The position numbers and the translations under genes were made by a program. Shown piece after piece: positions 39,062 to 48,214 of a stretch of 64,000 nt of DNA. A model generated the notes under the pieces. That model made no database searches, was not told where the DNA came from, and saw nothing but the letters and a program-made list of their open reading frames with translations. The stretch's first letter is position 1, and every line of letters begins with the position of its first letter. This DNA is from Rhodobacterales bacterium (GTDB lineage Bacteria > Pseudomonadota > Alphaproteobacteria > Rhodobacterales > Rhodobacteraceae), in contig PDRW01000033.1 of NCBI GenBank assembly GCA_002746935.1, positions 62,001-126,000 of the forward strand, given 5' to 3'.

Positions 39062-40276
39062 ATGCGGTTCCGCAATATCCTGTTGGGCGTGCTGATTCTG
39101 GCGGGGGCCGGAAGTGTGGCCTGGGAAATCTCGAAGCCCGAAACCGTGCCGGTCGACATGGCCGTGCTGACCCGGGGCAGCCTGGAAGTGACCGTCAATG
39201 CCGACGGCATGACCCGGATCAAGGATGTGTTCGACGTCTCCGCCCCGGTGAGCGGCCGGGTGCTGCGCTCGCCGGTGGTGATCGGCGACCATGTGGTCGA
39301 GGGCGAAACCGTGGTGGCGCGGATCGAACCCGGCGAGCCCGCATTTCTCGACGAGCGCGCCCGTGCCCAGGCCGAGGCGACGGTAGCCCAGGCCGAGGCC
39401 GCGCTGGGGCTGGCCGAGGCGGAGGTGCGCGCCGCCGAAGCCGACCTCAACAGCGCCCAGAAGAGTTTCGACCGGGTGCTGGCGCTGCATGACCGCGATG
39501 CCGCCTCCGATGCCCAGCTCGATCAGGCCGAAGTGGCGCTCGACGTGGCGGCGGCACATTTCGATTCGGCGATCGCGACCCAGAAGATGCGGGCGAGCGA
39601 AGTGCTGGCGGCGAAAGCGGTGCTGATCGAACCCGATGGCGATGATGCGGTGCGCGACACCGAAGACTGCTGCATCCGGCTCATGGCTCCGGTCTCGGGC
39701 CAGGTGCTGTCGGTCCAGAACGAAAGCGCCCGGCCTGTGGTGGCCGGGGCGCCGCTGCTGGCGATCGGCCCGAAGAAGGATCTTGAAATCACCGTCGAAC
39801 TGCTCTCCACCGATGCGGTGCGCATCGCCCCGGGCGCGCGGGCCTATGTCGAACGCTGGGGCGGTGACACGGCGCTGGAAGCGGTGGTGCGCGAGATCGA
39901 GCCCGCCGCCTTTACCAAGGTTTCGTCGCTCGGCATCGAGGAGCAACGGGTGAACGTGCTGCTCGATTTCACCTCGCCCGAGAGCGACCGGCCCGCGCTC
40001 GGCCACAATTACCGCGTCTATCTGCGGGTGGTGGAATGGTCCGGCGACGACGTGCTGCGGCTGCCGATTTCGGCCCTGTTCCGCGAAGACGGCGACTGGG
40101 CGGTGTTCGTGGTCCGCGAGGGCCGCGCCACGCTCACCCGGGTCGGGATCGGGCGGCGCAACGCCGAATATGCCGAGGTGACCAGCGGACTCGCGCCGGA
40201 CGACACCGTGATTACCCATCCGTCCGACCGGGTGGCCGAAGGGGTTCTGGTGGTCGACCGGAGCCTGCTGGAATAG
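39062..40276 (+). CDS. HlyD/RND-type periplasmic adaptor subunit
   Basis: A 404-residue membrane-fusion protein. A single membrane anchor (residues 5-22) is followed by a lipoyl-like half (VFDVSAPVSGRVLRSPVVIGDHVVEGE), a coiled-coil hairpin rich in Ala, Glu and Gln (about 95-180), the second lipoyl half (RLMAPVSGQVLSV) and beta-barrel domains. A Cys-Cys pair just before the second half is unusual. It lies 5 bases after the permease and completes the exporter; the outer-membrane channel is not encoded here. Confidence 0.88.
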   Translation: MRFRNILLGVLILAGAGSVAWEISKPETVPVDMAVLTRGSLEVTVNADGMTRIKDVFDVSAPVSGRVLRSPVVIGDHVVEGETVVARIEPGEPAFLDERARAQAEATVAQAEAALGLAEAEVRAAEADLNSAQKSFDRVLALHDRDAASDAQLDQAEVALDVAAAHFDSAIATQKMRASEVLAAKAVLIEPDGDDAVRDTEDCCIRLMAPVSGQVLSVQNESARPVVAGAPLLAIGPKKDLEITVELLSTDAVRIAPGARAYVERWGGDTALEAVVREIEPAAFTKVSSLGIEEQRVNVLLDFTSPESDRPALGHNYRVYLRVVEWSGDDVLRLPISALFREDGDWAVFVVREGRATLTRVGIGRRNAEYAEVTSGLAPDDTVITHPSDRVAEGVLVVDRSLLE

Positions 40277-40314
40277 GCCGGGCGGGGCCGGGGTCCGGCG
40301 GTTTCCCGCTGCCC

Positions 40315-40329
40315 TTAACGGCCCCGTAA
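40315..40329 (+). promoter_or_regulatory. CtrA-like site upstream of clpP
   Basis: TTAA, seven bases, GTAA: one mismatch to TTAA-N7-TTAA, like the site before ctrA. It is 126 bases before the clpP ATG. Confidence 0.4.
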
Positions 40330-40376
40330 CCCTGTTTTGCTATTCCGGTGGCAGGTATCAAATCCGCAGGCAGGCC

Positions 40377-40406
40377 CTTGAAGCCCCCGGTCGGCAACAT
40401 TAGGGT
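40377..40406 (+). promoter_or_regulatory. Candidate clpP promoter
   Basis: CTTGAAG with TAGGGT 17 bases after TTGAAG. The CTTGAA -35 also resembles heat-shock (RpoH) promoters, plausible for clpP. The -10 is poor. Confidence 0.3.
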
Positions 40407-40454
40407 CTGTACGACCCGGGCCGGCGACTGGCCCCAAAGACGAAAGCAGGCAAC

Positions 40455-41084
40455 ATGCACGATCCTCTCGAGATCTACAACAACACCCTGGTGCCGATGG
40501 TGGTCGAACAGACCAGCCGCGGTGAACGCGCCTATGACATCTTCTCGCGGCTCCTGAAAGAGCGGATCATTTTCGTCAACGGCCCGGTGCATGACGGCAT
40601 GTCGACGCTGATCTGCGCCCAGCTCCTGTTTCTCGAGGCCGAAAACCCGGCCAAGGAAGTCGCCATGTATATCAATTCGCCCGGCGGGGTGGTGACCTCC
40701 GGGCTGTCGATCTACGACACGATGCAATATATCCGCCCCAAGGTCTCCACCCTGGTGATCGGCCAGGCGGCGTCGATGGGTTCGGTCCTTTCGGTCGGTG
40801 GCGAAAAGGGCATGCGGTTTTCGCTGCCCAACAGCCGGATCATGGTGCACCAGCCCTCCGGCGGCTTCCAGGGCCAGGCGAGCGACATCATGATCCACGC
40901 CGCCGAGACCCAGAAGGTCAAGGAAAAGCTGATCGGGATCTATGTGAAACACACCGGCCGCTCCGCCAGGCAGATCGAGAAGGACATCGAACGCGACAAT
41001 TTCATGTCGCCCGAAGAGGCGAAGGACTGGGGCCATATCGACGAGATCCTCGAAAGCCGGCCGAAGCCGGACGATGAGGCATAA
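40455..41084 (+). CDS. clpP: ATP-dependent Clp protease proteolytic subunit
   Basis: A 209-residue serine protease subunit that forms the two-ring ClpP barrel. The catalytic Ser107 lies in GQAASMGS, His132 in VHQPSGG, and the Asp in the later helix region. The N-terminal residues [20 protein letters not shown] include a short propeptide. It is followed by clpX after 167 bases on the same strand. Together they form ClpXP, which in alphaproteobacteria degrades cell-cycle regulators and SsrA-tagged proteins. Confidence 0.96.
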   Translation: MHDPLEIYNNTLVPMVVEQTSRGERAYDIFSRLLKERIIFVNGPVHDGMSTLICAQLLFLEAENPAKEVAMYINSPGGVVTSGLSIYDTMQYIRPKVSTLVIGQAASMGSVLSVGGEKGMRFSLPNSRIMVHQPSGGFQGQASDIMIHAAETQKVKEKLIGIYVKHTGRSARQIEKDIERDNFMSPEEAKDWGHIDEILESRPKPDDEA

Positions 41085-41251
41085 CAAAGGCAAGGGCGCG
41101 GCGCTGCTGCCGCGCCCGGCAAATCGGCTTGTGCCGGTATTCCCCGTGCCCTAATCTGTGGTGCGTGCGGGGCAGATCCGGGCCTTTCGGGGCGCGCGCG
41201 CAAGAAACCGAAACGGGGTGGCCGAAGGCTGCACCCAGGGGATTTGACAAC

Positions 41252-42523
41252 ATGGCCAAGACCTCCTCCGGCGGCGAAAGCAAGAACACCCTCTATTGCT
41301 CGTTCTGCGGCAAGAGCCAGCACGAGGTGCGCAAGCTGATCGCCGGACCGACGGTGTTCATCTGCGATGAATGCGTCGAGCTCTGCATGGACATCATCCG
41401 CGAGGAAACCAAGGGCTCCGGCCTCAAGTCGACCGACGGGGTTCCGGTGCCGCAGGAAATCTGCGACGTGCTCGACGATTACGTCATCGGCCAGGCCCAG
41501 GCGAAGCGCGTGCTCTCGGTGGCGGTGCACAACCATTACAAGCGGCTTAACCACGCGGCTTCGGCGAATGACGAGATCGAGCTGTCGAAATCCAACATCC
41601 TGCTGATCGGCCCCACCGGCACCGGCAAGACCCTGCTCGCCCAGACCCTCGCCCGCATTCTCGATGTGCCCTTCACCATGGCCGACGCGACCACGCTGAC
41701 CGAGGCGGGTTACGTGGGCGAAGACGTGGAAAACATCATCCTGAAACTGCTTCAGGCCAGCGAATACAACGTCGAACGCGCCCAGCGCGGCATCGTCTAT
41801 ATTGACGAGGTCGACAAGATCACCCGCAAATCCGACAACCCCTCGATCACCCGCGACGTGTCGGGCGAGGGGGTGCAGCAGGCGCTGCTGAAGATCATGG
41901 AAGGCACGGTGGCCTCGGTGCCGCCGCAAGGCGGGCGCAAACATCCGCAGCAGGAATTCCTCCAGGTCGACACAACCAACATCCTGTTCATCTGCGGCGG
42001 CGCCTTCGCCGGGCTCGACAAGATCATCGCCCAGCGCGGCAAGGGCTCGGCGATCGGCTTCGGGGCGGATGTGAAAGACGACGAGGCGCGCGGCGTCGGC
42101 GAGCTGTTCCAGGATCTGGAGCCGGAAGACCTGCTGAAATTCGGCCTGATCCCCGAATTCGTCGGCCGTCTTCCGGTGATCGCGACCCTCACCGACCTTG
42201 ACGAGGCGGCGCTGGTGACCATCCTCACCGCGCCGAAGAACGCGCTGGTCAAGCAATACCAGCGTCTGTTCGAGATCGAGAGTGCCCAGCTCACCTTTAC
42301 CGAAGACGCGCTGAAGGCGATCGCCAAACGCGCCATCGAACGCAAGACCGGCGCCCGCGGTCTGCGCTCGATCATGGAAAACATCCTGCTCGACACCATG
42401 TTCGAACTGCCCTCGCTGGAAAATGTCGATGAGGTGGTGGTAAACGAAGAGGCGGTCAGCGGTGCGGCAAAGCCGCTGGTCATCTACGCCGAAGGTGTGG
42501 AAGAAGGCGCCAGCGCGGGCTGA
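41252..42523 (+). CDS. clpX: ATP-dependent Clp protease ATPase subunit ClpX
   Basis: A 423-residue AAA+ unfoldase. The N-terminal zinc domain has four cysteines (CSFC and CDECVELC within residues 16-43). Walker A is GPTGTGKT near residue 120, the pore loop GYVG lies in [11 protein letters not shown], Walker B is [10 protein letters not shown], and the ClpP-binding loop lies in KGSAIGFGA. The start is the ATG at MAKTSSGG; the frame is open further upstream but is not conserved there. It is 167 bases after clpP. Confidence 0.97.
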   Translation: MAKTSSGGESKNTLYCSFCGKSQHEVRKLIAGPTVFICDECVELCMDIIREETKGSGLKSTDGVPVPQEICDVLDDYVIGQAQAKRVLSVAVHNHYKRLNHAASANDEIELSKSNILLIGPTGTGKTLLAQTLARILDVPFTMADATTLTEAGYVGEDVENIILKLLQASEYNVERAQRGIVYIDEVDKITRKSDNPSITRDVSGEGVQQALLKIMEGTVASVPPQGGRKHPQQEFLQVDTTNILFICGGAFAGLDKIIAQRGKGSAIGFGADVKDDEARGVGELFQDLEPEDLLKFGLIPEFVGRLPVIATLTDLDEAALVTILTAPKNALVKQYQRLFEIESAQLTFTEDALKAIAKRAIERKTGARGLRSIMENILLDTMFELPSLENVDEVVVNEEAVSGAAKPLVIYAEGVEEGASAG

Positions 42524-42531
42524 CTCTGCGC

Positions 42532-42909
42532 ATGGCCCGGCACATTTCCTCCGGCTCGCCCTTTGAAGCCGAAATCGGCTATTCCCGCGCCGTGGTGGCG
42601 GGCGGCTGGGTCTTCGTGGCGGGCACCACCGGCTACGATTATGCCACGATGGCAATGCCCGAATCCGTCGAAGACCAGTGCCGCAACGCCCTGAAAACCA
42701 TTGAAAAAACGCTGGGAGAGGCGGGGGCGGCACTGGATGATGTGGTGCGCGTGCGCTACATCCTGCCGGACGGGAACGACTTCGAAGCCTGCTGGCCGGT
42801 GCTGCGCGCGGCCTTCGCCCGGGCGCGACCGGCGGCCACGATGATCGTCGCGCGGTTGATGGCCCCGGAAATGAAGATCGAGATCGAGGTCACGGCGAAG
42901 CTGCCCTGA
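42532..42909 (+). CDS. RidA/YjgF-family protein
   Basis: A 125-residue RidA superfamily protein. The fold signature is seen in the N-terminal [15 protein letters not shown] segment and in [26 protein letters not shown]. The residue after [10 protein letters not shown], where RidA has a catalytic Arg in the R-PAR motif, is close to canonical. RidA deaminates reactive enamines/imines from PLP enzymes; this divergent member may act on another substrate. The ATG lies 8 bases after the clpX stop, so it is likely cotranscribed. Confidence 0.85.
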   Translation: MARHISSGSPFEAEIGYSRAVVAGGWVFVAGTTGYDYATMAMPESVEDQCRNALKTIEKTLGEAGAALDDVVRVRYILPDGNDFEACWPVLRAAFARARPAATMIVARLMAPEMKIEIEVTAKLP

Positions 42910-43069
42910 CAGATCTGGCCTGAACAAGCCGCCCCGACGAAGCCGGCCTGACGAAGCTGCCCTGATCCGGCAGAGGCGGAGGGCCGCCGCCAGTGCCGCT
43001 GCCGCCATTGAGTCTGGACCTCGCGACCCGGTTTTGCCATACGGGGAGAAACAGCCCGGGGAGGCTTTC

Positions 43070-43441
43070 ATGCGCTTCATTCTGTCGCTCATCACCTGGT
43101 ATCATGCCGAAACCCTCGGTACCCGGCTGATGACCCGCTTCCGTGGCCAGAAGGTGGGCGAAGACGATCAGGGCAACCGGTTCTACCGCAATGCCGCCGA
43201 CACCAGGCGCTGGGTGATCTACGCCGGCGAGCCGGTGGCCTCCAGGGTCTCGCCTGAATGGCACGGCTGGCTGCACCACACCTTCAAGGACACGCCCCGG
43301 GAGCGCCCGCTGCCGCACAAGCCCTGGGAAAAACCGCATCACGACAATCTCTCGGGCAGTGCCGCGGCCTATATGCCCGGCGGATCCCTGCGCCGGGCCG
43401 AACCGGCGGAGCGCTCCGACTACGAGGCCTGGGCGCCCTGA
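43070..43441 (+). CDS. NADH:ubiquinone oxidoreductase accessory subunit, NDUFA12 family
   Basis: A 123-residue protein of the NDUFA12/B17.2 family, an accessory subunit of complex I shared by mitochondria and alphaproteobacteria. Conserved features are [49 protein letters not shown] and the C-terminal [19 protein letters not shown]. The start at MRFILSL is set by GGGGAGG; an ATG 36 bases earlier has no such site. It is 160 bases after the RidA-like gene and 20 bases before DUF2155. Confidence 0.9.
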   Translation: MRFILSLITWYHAETLGTRLMTRFRGQKVGEDDQGNRFYRNAADTRRWVIYAGEPVASRVSPEWHGWLHHTFKDTPRERPLPHKPWEKPHHDNLSGSAAAYMPGGSLRRAEPAERSDYEAWAP

Positions 43442-43461
43442 GCCGGCCGCGAGCAACGCCG

Positions 43462-44160
43462 ATGCGCAGCTTTCCCCTCACCGCCGCCGTTTTCGCAACC
43501 GGCCTCGCGCTGCCCGCCGCGGCGCAGATCGTTGTGGTGCCGCTGGACCCGGCGGAGGGCTATCAGGGCGCCTATGGCGGGTCGCTCGACGGCGGTTTCA
43601 CCAATGAGGACAGCGGGGGCGCGGGGCTCCTGCCCACCGAGCCGGTCGCGGGGTTCGAACCGCTCCCGTCCGACGGAGGAACCGGCTGGCAGCCGCAACT
43701 CGAACCGATCGACCCGGATACGGTCCAGCCCTGGGTGCCTCTGACCGAGGACGACCCGATGCTGCTCGAATTGCGTCCGCCGGGGTCGGCGGTGGGCCAG
43801 GACGTGACCACCGTGTCGGAACGTATCGTTGCCGCAGGCACCGGGGCTTTGCTCAAAGGGCTCGACAAGCTTGCGGGAACGGTCGTCGATCTCGACCTTG
43901 CTTCCGGCCAGTCGGCCCGGCTGGGCTGGCTCGAGGTGACCCTCGGCGAATGCCGCTACCCGGTCGACAACCCCTCCGGCGATGCCTACGCCTGGGTCGA
44001 AATCCAGGAAGACGGCGCCAACGCCCCCGCCTTCCGCGGCTGGATGATCGCCTCCTCGCCGGGCCTGAACGCCCTCGACCACCCGCATTTCGACGTCTGG
44101 GTGGTGGGTTGCAAGGGGGCCGCGACGGTTGCGGCGGAAGCGGAGGCGGCTGCCCAATAG
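43462..44160 (+). CDS. DUF2155 domain exported protein
   Basis: A 232-residue exported protein. The signal peptide (residues 1-22) ends LPAAAQ. A Gly/Pro/Asp-rich linker (about 23-110) follows, then the DUF2155 domain: TVVDLDLASGQSARLGWLEVTLGECRYPVDNPSGDAYAWVEIQE with WMIASSPGLNALDHPHFDVWVVGC at the end. The two cysteines (GEC and VGC) are typical and may form a disulfide. Function is unknown. The neighbourhood with the NDUFA12-like gene and accBC-aat is conserved in Rhodobacteraceae. Confidence 0.88.
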   Translation: MRSFPLTAAVFATGLALPAAAQIVVVPLDPAEGYQGAYGGSLDGGFTNEDSGGAGLLPTEPVAGFEPLPSDGGTGWQPQLEPIDPDTVQPWVPLTEDDPMLLELRPPGSAVGQDVTTVSERIVAAGTGALLKGLDKLAGTVVDLDLASGQSARLGWLEVTLGECRYPVDNPSGDAYAWVEIQEDGANAPAFRGWMIASSPGLNALDHPHFDVWVVGCKGAATVAAEAEAAAQ

Positions 44161-44424
44161 GGCCAGATCACCTTGACCGGCGACATGACGGGCAAGGGCG
44201 GAAAACATGCGGACATCACTGCGGCTTGGTCTCGTGCTGCAATTCGTGCCTGTCTTTTCTCTGTGGGCCCTTGATCAGCAGCGCGGTGCAGATTTCGATC
44301 CGGTGACGGTCACGCCCTGTCGGTCCGGCGCCTGCGCTGTAGCTGACGGGAGTGGCTGTGATCCCAAGATCCACGAAGCATCAGCGTAGAATCCAAGGCT
44401 TATAGAGAACGACGGGATCAGAAT

Positions 44425-44626
44425 ATCGAAGCCGGATACCGCCCCTGCGCAGGCTGCCACCCCCTGAACCCCATGGCGCTGGCCGACCCGGCGATTGCGG
44501 CGCTTCTGGCGGCGCTGGAGGTGCGGCCCGGCTATCGCTGGCGGGAGAGCGACATTCTGCGGATGGGGCTTGAGCTGTTTACCGTCCGGCGGAGCTTCAG
44601 GCGCCGGTTCGGCATGACATTTCTGC
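44425..44626 (+). pseudogene. Remnant of an Ada-type DNA-repair regulator
   Basis: Translation in one frame gives EAGYRPCAGCHPLNPMALADP, then RWRESDILRMGL and VRRSFRRRFGMTFL. These match, in order, the RPCxxCxP zinc segment and the AraC-type HTH of AdaA/Ada-like proteins of Rhodobacteraceae. An in-frame stop 63 bases upstream removes the N-terminus. The frame runs into octamer repeats and stops, so the rest of the HTH and the methyltransferase domain are missing. I judge it a decayed fragment. Confidence 0.65.
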
Positions 44627-44650
44627 TATTCCGGTATTCCGGTATTCCGG
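44627..44650 (+). repeat. Triple TATTCCGG tandem repeat
   Basis: Three perfect TATTCCGG octamers mark the exact point where the ada remnant loses homology. Confidence 0.85.
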
Positions 44651-44771
44651 AAAAATGGACATAGTTTTCCATTTTATAACAATGACTTGTCTGCCATTCG
44701 ACGCCGCGCGGCAACCGCCCGGGGACCATGCCGAAGCGTGCGGTGGTGCCCGGCCGGCTGCCGGTCGGCGA

Positions 44772-45428
44772 TCAGCCCTTGCCCCGAGCCGCGTGGCCGA
44801 GCAGCGCCACGACCTCCGCTTCCGGCGGCAGAGGGCGGGAGAGGATCCGGGCAACGCCTTGCGACAGGGCGGCGTCCAGCATCCGGTGGTAGTCCGCCCG
44901 CGACACCTCCCTCCCGCCGAGGCTCTGGAGGTGGGCGGTGGTGAACTGGGTGTCGAACAACACAAAACCGGTCTGCCGCAGATGCGCCACCAGCGTTGCC
45001 AGCGCCACCTTGGAGGCGTCGGTCGCGCGGGAGAACATGCTTTCGCCGAAAAACGCCCGCCCCAGCGCCACCCCATAGACCCCGCCGACCAGTGCGCCGC
45101 CTGCCCGGGCTTCGAGCGAATGGGCATAGCCCCGGCGGTGCAGGGCGACGTAGCCGTCAAAGATCGTGTCGTTGATCCAGGTCTCCTCCCGCGAGGCGCA
45201 GCCGCGCACGACGCCCTCGAAATCCGTATTGAGGGTCAGCCGGAAGGGCGCCCGCAGGATGGTCCGGCGCAGGCTCCGCGACAGGTGGAAGCCGTCGAGC
45301 GGGAGGATCCCCCGCTGCCGGGGATCGACCCAGAAAACGCGCGGATCGTCCCGGGCCTCGGCCATCGGGAACACGCCGGAGGCATAGGCCCTCAGCAACA
45401 GACCGGGCGTGAGACGCTCCGGCTGCAA
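44772..45428 (-). CDS. aat: Leucyl/phenylalanyl-tRNA-protein transferase
   Basis: A 218-residue N-end rule enzyme that adds Leu or Phe to proteins with N-terminal Arg or Lys, marking them for ClpAP. The family segments are LTPGLLLRAYASGVFPMAEA, FWVDPRQRGILPLDGFH, EETWINDTIFDGYVALHRRGYAHSLE, LVGGVYGVALGRAFFGESMFS and FVLFDTQF. The best start is a TTG 2 bases after the accC stop; no ATG fits before the conserved region. It is the last gene of the accB-accC-aat unit. Confidence 0.92.
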   Translation of the reverse strand: MQPERLTPGLLLRAYASGVFPMAEARDDPRVFWVDPRQRGILPLDGFHLSRSLRRTILRAPFRLTLNTDFEGVVRGCASREETWINDTIFDGYVALHRRGYAHSLEARAGGALVGGVYGVALGRAFFGESMFSRATDASKVALATLVAHLRQTGFVLFDTQFTTAHLQSLGGREVSRADYHRMLDAALSQGVARILSRPLPPEAEVVALLGHAARGKG

Positions 45429-45430
45429 CG

Positions 45431-46777
45431 TCAGCCCATGTGCTCGTCGAGCCAGCGTTCCAGCCAGTGGATGTTGTATTTGCCCGATTGCACGTCGGGT
45501 TCCTGCAACAACGCGTGGAACAGCGGAACGGTCGTGTCGATCCCGTCAACGATCAACTCGCCCAGCGCCCGTTGCAGCCGCGAAAGCGCCTCGGTGCGGT
45601 CGCGGCCGTGGACGATGAGCTTGCCGATCAGCGAATCGTAATAGGGCGGGATCGTGTAGCCGTCATAGAGCGCGCTGTCCATCCGCACCCCGAGACCGCC
45701 CGGCACATGGTACTGGCTGATCCTGCCGGGGCAGGGGGCGAAGGTCGGCAGACGTTCGGCATTGATCCGGATCTCGATCGCCGCGCCGTTGACCTCAAGT
45801 TCGTCCTGCGTGAACGAAAGCGGCAGCCCCTCGGCCACGCGGATCTGTTCGCGCACCAGATCGACGCCGAAAATCGCTTCCGTCACCGGGTGTTCCACCT
45901 GGAGCCGGGTGTTCATCTCGATGAAATAGAACTTCCCGTCCTCATAGAGAAACTCGACTGTACCGGCGCCGGAATAGCCCAGATCAGCAACCGCCTTTGC
46001 GCAGATCGACCCGATTTCCTCCCGTTCCGCCGCGCTGATACCGGGGCCGGGGGCCTCTTCGAACACCTTCTGATGGCGGCGCTGAAGCGAACAGTCGCGT
46101 TCGGCGAGATGCACCCCGTGGCCCTGACCGTCGCCGAAAACCTGCACCTCGATATGGCGCGGCTTCCGGAGATATTTCTCCATGTAGCATTCGTCATTGC
46201 CGAAGGCGGCCTTGGCTTCGGAGCGCGCGGTGCCCCAGGCGGTCTCGAGTTCGGCCTCGCTGGCGGCAACCTTCATGCCGCGGCCGCCGCCGCCGGCGGT
46301 GGCCTTGATGATCACCGGATAGCCCATCCCGGCGGCCAGTTTGCGCGCGGTGTCGAGGTCGGGCACGCCGCCCTCGGAGCCGGGCACCACCGGGATGCCG
46401 AGCTGTTTCGCGGTCTTCTTGGCGGTGATCTTGTCACCCATCAGGCGGATATGTTCCGCCGAGGGGCCGATGAAGCTGATCTCGTGATCTTCGACGATCT
46501 GGACGAAACTGGCGTTTTCGGAGAGGAACCCGTAGCCCGGGTGGATCGCCTGCGCGCCGGTGATTTCACAGGCCGCAATGATCGCCGGGACCGAAAGGTA
46601 ACTGTCCACCGCCGGGGGCGGGCCGATGCAGACCGCCTCATCGGCCATGCGCACATGCATCGCGTCGCTGTCGGCGGTGGAATGCACCGCGACGGTCTGG
46701 ATCCCCATTTCGCGGGCGGCCCGGATCACCCTCAGGGCGATCTCGCCGCGATTGGCGATCAGGATCTTGTCGAACAT
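45431..46777 (-). CDS. accC: Acetyl-CoA carboxylase, biotin carboxylase subunit
   Basis: A 448-residue ATP-grasp enzyme that carboxylates biotin on AccB in fatty-acid synthesis. It starts [20 protein letters not shown], has the glycine-rich ATP loop [12 protein letters not shown] near residue 160, [12 protein letters not shown] near 210, and the metal and bicarbonate site [16 protein letters not shown] near 285. GAGGG precedes the ATG. It lies 13 bases after accB and 2 before aat. Confidence 0.97.
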   Translation of the reverse strand: MFDKILIANRGEIALRVIRAAREMGIQTVAVHSTADSDAMHVRMADEAVCIGPPPAVDSYLSVPAIIAACEITGAQAIHPGYGFLSENASFVQIVEDHEISFIGPSAEHIRLMGDKITAKKTAKQLGIPVVPGSEGGVPDLDTARKLAAGMGYPVIIKATAGGGGRGMKVAASEAELETAWGTARSEAKAAFGNDECYMEKYLRKPRHIEVQVFGDGQGHGVHLAERDCSLQRRHQKVFEEAPGPGISAAEREEIGSICAKAVADLGYSGAGTVEFLYEDGKFYFIEMNTRLQVEHPVTEAIFGVDLVREQIRVAEGLPLSFTQDELEVNGAAIEIRINAERLPTFAPCPGRISQYHVPGGLGVRMDSALYDGYTIPPYYDSLIGKLIVHGRDRTEALSRLQRALGELIVDGIDTTVPLFHALLQEPDVQSGKYNIHWLERWLDEHMG

Positions 46778-46790
46778 CCCTCGCCCCCGT

Positions 46791-47312
46791 TCATTCGATG
46801 ATCATCAGGGGAGCGCCAAACTCGACCGGTGCCGCATCCTCGACAAGGATGCGCTTCACCGTGCCGGATCTGGGCGCCGGGATCTGGTTCATGGTCTTCA
46901 TCGCCTCGATGATCAGCAGCGTGTCGCCCTCGGCGACCTGGTCGCCGATCTTCACGAAGGGGGGCGCGCCGGGTTCGGACTGGAGATAGACGGTGCCGAC
47001 CATCGGCGAGGTAACGGCCCCGGGATGCGCAACCGGGTCGCCTGCGGGCGCGGTGGTGGCCGGGGCCGGGGCTTGCGCGGCTGCGGCCGCAGCGGGGGTT
47101 GCGGCGGCAACGGGGGCAGCGGCGGCCACCACCTGGGGCGCGGTCGCGGTCTCGGTGACCCGGCGCACGCGGACGTCCAGCCGGTCGGCCTCGCCATATT
47201 CGCGTTTCACGGCCACCTCTGCGAGATCGTTCTCGCAGATGAGTTCGGCCAGGGCCCGGATGAAGGCCACGTCATTGTCGCGGGTCGTGTTGTCGCGTGT
47301 CGTTTTGGTCAT
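46791..47312 (-). CDS. accB: Acetyl-CoA carboxylase biotin carboxyl carrier protein
   Basis: A 173-residue carrier. The biotinyl lysine is Lys139 in EAMKTMN within the C-terminal biotinyl domain. An Ala/Pro-rich flexible linker spans about residues 57-95. The N-terminus repeats [10 protein letters not shown], a short in-frame duplication not expected in the family. It is the first gene of accB-accC-aat. Confidence 0.95.
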   Translation of the reverse strand: MTKTTRDNTTRDNDVAFIRALAELICENDLAEVAVKREYGEADRLDVRVRRVTETATAPQVVAAAAPVAAATPAAAAAAQAPAPATTAPAGDPVAHPGAVTSPMVGTVYLQSEPGAPPFVKIGDQVAEGDTLLIIEAMKTMNQIPAPRSGTVKRILVEDAAPVEFGAPLMIIE

Positions 47313-47533
47313 GCCTTCCTCGACGTCTGCCGCCCCGGAGGTGCCCCAGGGCGCGCGCTGCGGTTTTCCCGGTTATAGGCGCAGGCGCGGGGGTTTGAAA
47401 GCGCGACTTTCCGCCGGGGCAACGCTGCGGGGGCGGTGCGGGGAGGCGGCGGGGAGGCGGTGAAGCCCGGCCGGGGCCAGAACGGACTTGCGGCCGGGCC
47501 CGGCCCCGGGGTCAGAGTGCGGTCGCGGCCGAC

Positions 47534-48115
47534 TCAGAGGTCGGGTCGGGGGCCGGGCCCGGGACCGGGGCCAGGACGGGGGCCGTAAACGGCGTCTGAA
47601 CCGGGGATCGCAGCGGGGGCCGCGCCCGCCGGGGCTGTTGGCGCGCCCGGCGCCGTCGCGCCGCGGGTTTCCGCTTCGGGGCCGGTTGTCTCTGCGGCGC
47701 CGGACGGGGGCATCGGCCTGTCCATCTCTGCAACCGCGGCGCGGTCTCTGGTGGTGGCCTCTGCCTTCAGCGCTTCGGCCTCACGCGTGCGGGTGCGCGC
47801 GGCCTCGATCCGGGCCAGAACGTGGCGGATGCCGGATTCGACCTCGAGCAGGCTCATCTTGAAGGCGGGCGGCGGACCTGCCGGCAGGTTGCGCCGCTCC
47901 ATCTCGCGCCGGAGCGCGACAATGTCGCGCGCCTCCGCGGTGCGGGCGGCATTGTCGCCCTCGGCGCCGGTATGTCCGGTGGTGTTGCCGTTGCTGTCAC
48001 CGGCCTTGTGACCGGGTGTCACCTTTCTGACGTCCTGCATCTTGCGCAGCGGCGTCTCCGTCGCGAGGGCTGCAAGCGGCCCCAACGGGGCAGGCCATGC
48101 AAACTCCATTCCCAT
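47534..48115 (-). CDS. Hypothetical protein, Rhodobacteraceae type, function unknown
   Basis: A 193-residue protein I cannot assign. It opens MGMEFAWPAPLGPLAALA, then a Gly/Asn/Thr-rich hydrophilic stretch; the conserved-looking core is GPPPAFKMSLLEVESGIRHVLARIEAARTRTREAEAL (about 84-120), a probable amphipathic helix; the tail is low-complexity Ala/Pro ending in a Gly-Pro repeat. GGCGGAG precedes the ATG; a second ATG two codons later is also possible. No membrane segment or catalytic motif is evident. It lies 221 bases upstream of accB on the same strand. Confidence 0.55.
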   Translation of the reverse strand: MGMEFAWPAPLGPLAALATETPLRKMQDVRKVTPGHKAGDSNGNTTGHTGAEGDNAARTAEARDIVALRREMERRNLPAGPPPAFKMSLLEVESGIRHVLARIEAARTRTREAEALKAEATTRDRAAVAEMDRPMPPSGAAETTGPEAETRGATAPGAPTAPAGAAPAAIPGSDAVYGPRPGPGPGPGPRPDL

Positions 48116-48196
48116 GCTCCGCCTTCGGGGCCCCCACCCGGATCATGCCGATACTACCTCCGGATCCCCTGCGATTCCACGTTTTCCCGCCATTGG

Positions 48197-48212
48197 GGTT
48201 AACGGGTTAACC
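48197..48212. promoter_or_regulatory. Inverted repeat GGTTAAC-GG-GTTAACC
   Basis: A perfect 7-bp inverted repeat with a 2-base spacer lies between the tetR stop and the start of the hypothetical gene, 82 bases upstream of the latter. It is a possible operator. The TTAA half-sites are 4 apart, so it is not a CtrA box. Confidence 0.4.
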
Positions 48213-48214
48213 GG

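Larger units (their letters stand above)
44161..44771. other. Gap between DUF2155 and aat with an ada remnant
   Basis: No intact gene is supported in this 0.6-kb convergent gap. It contains a broken piece of an Ada-type gene (described separately), a triple octamer repeat at 44627, and an AT-rich stretch after it. An open frame near 44207-44389 has no family features. Confidence 0.65.

Noticed and set aside
44207-44389. 60-residue open frame after DUF2155
   Set aside because: The N-terminal hydrophobic stretch is weak, and the rest has no recognisable composition or motif. It is likely a chance frame next to the ada remnant.
48197-48212. CtrA box between tetR and the hypothetical gene
   Set aside because: The two TTAA half-sites are 4 bases apart, not 7.
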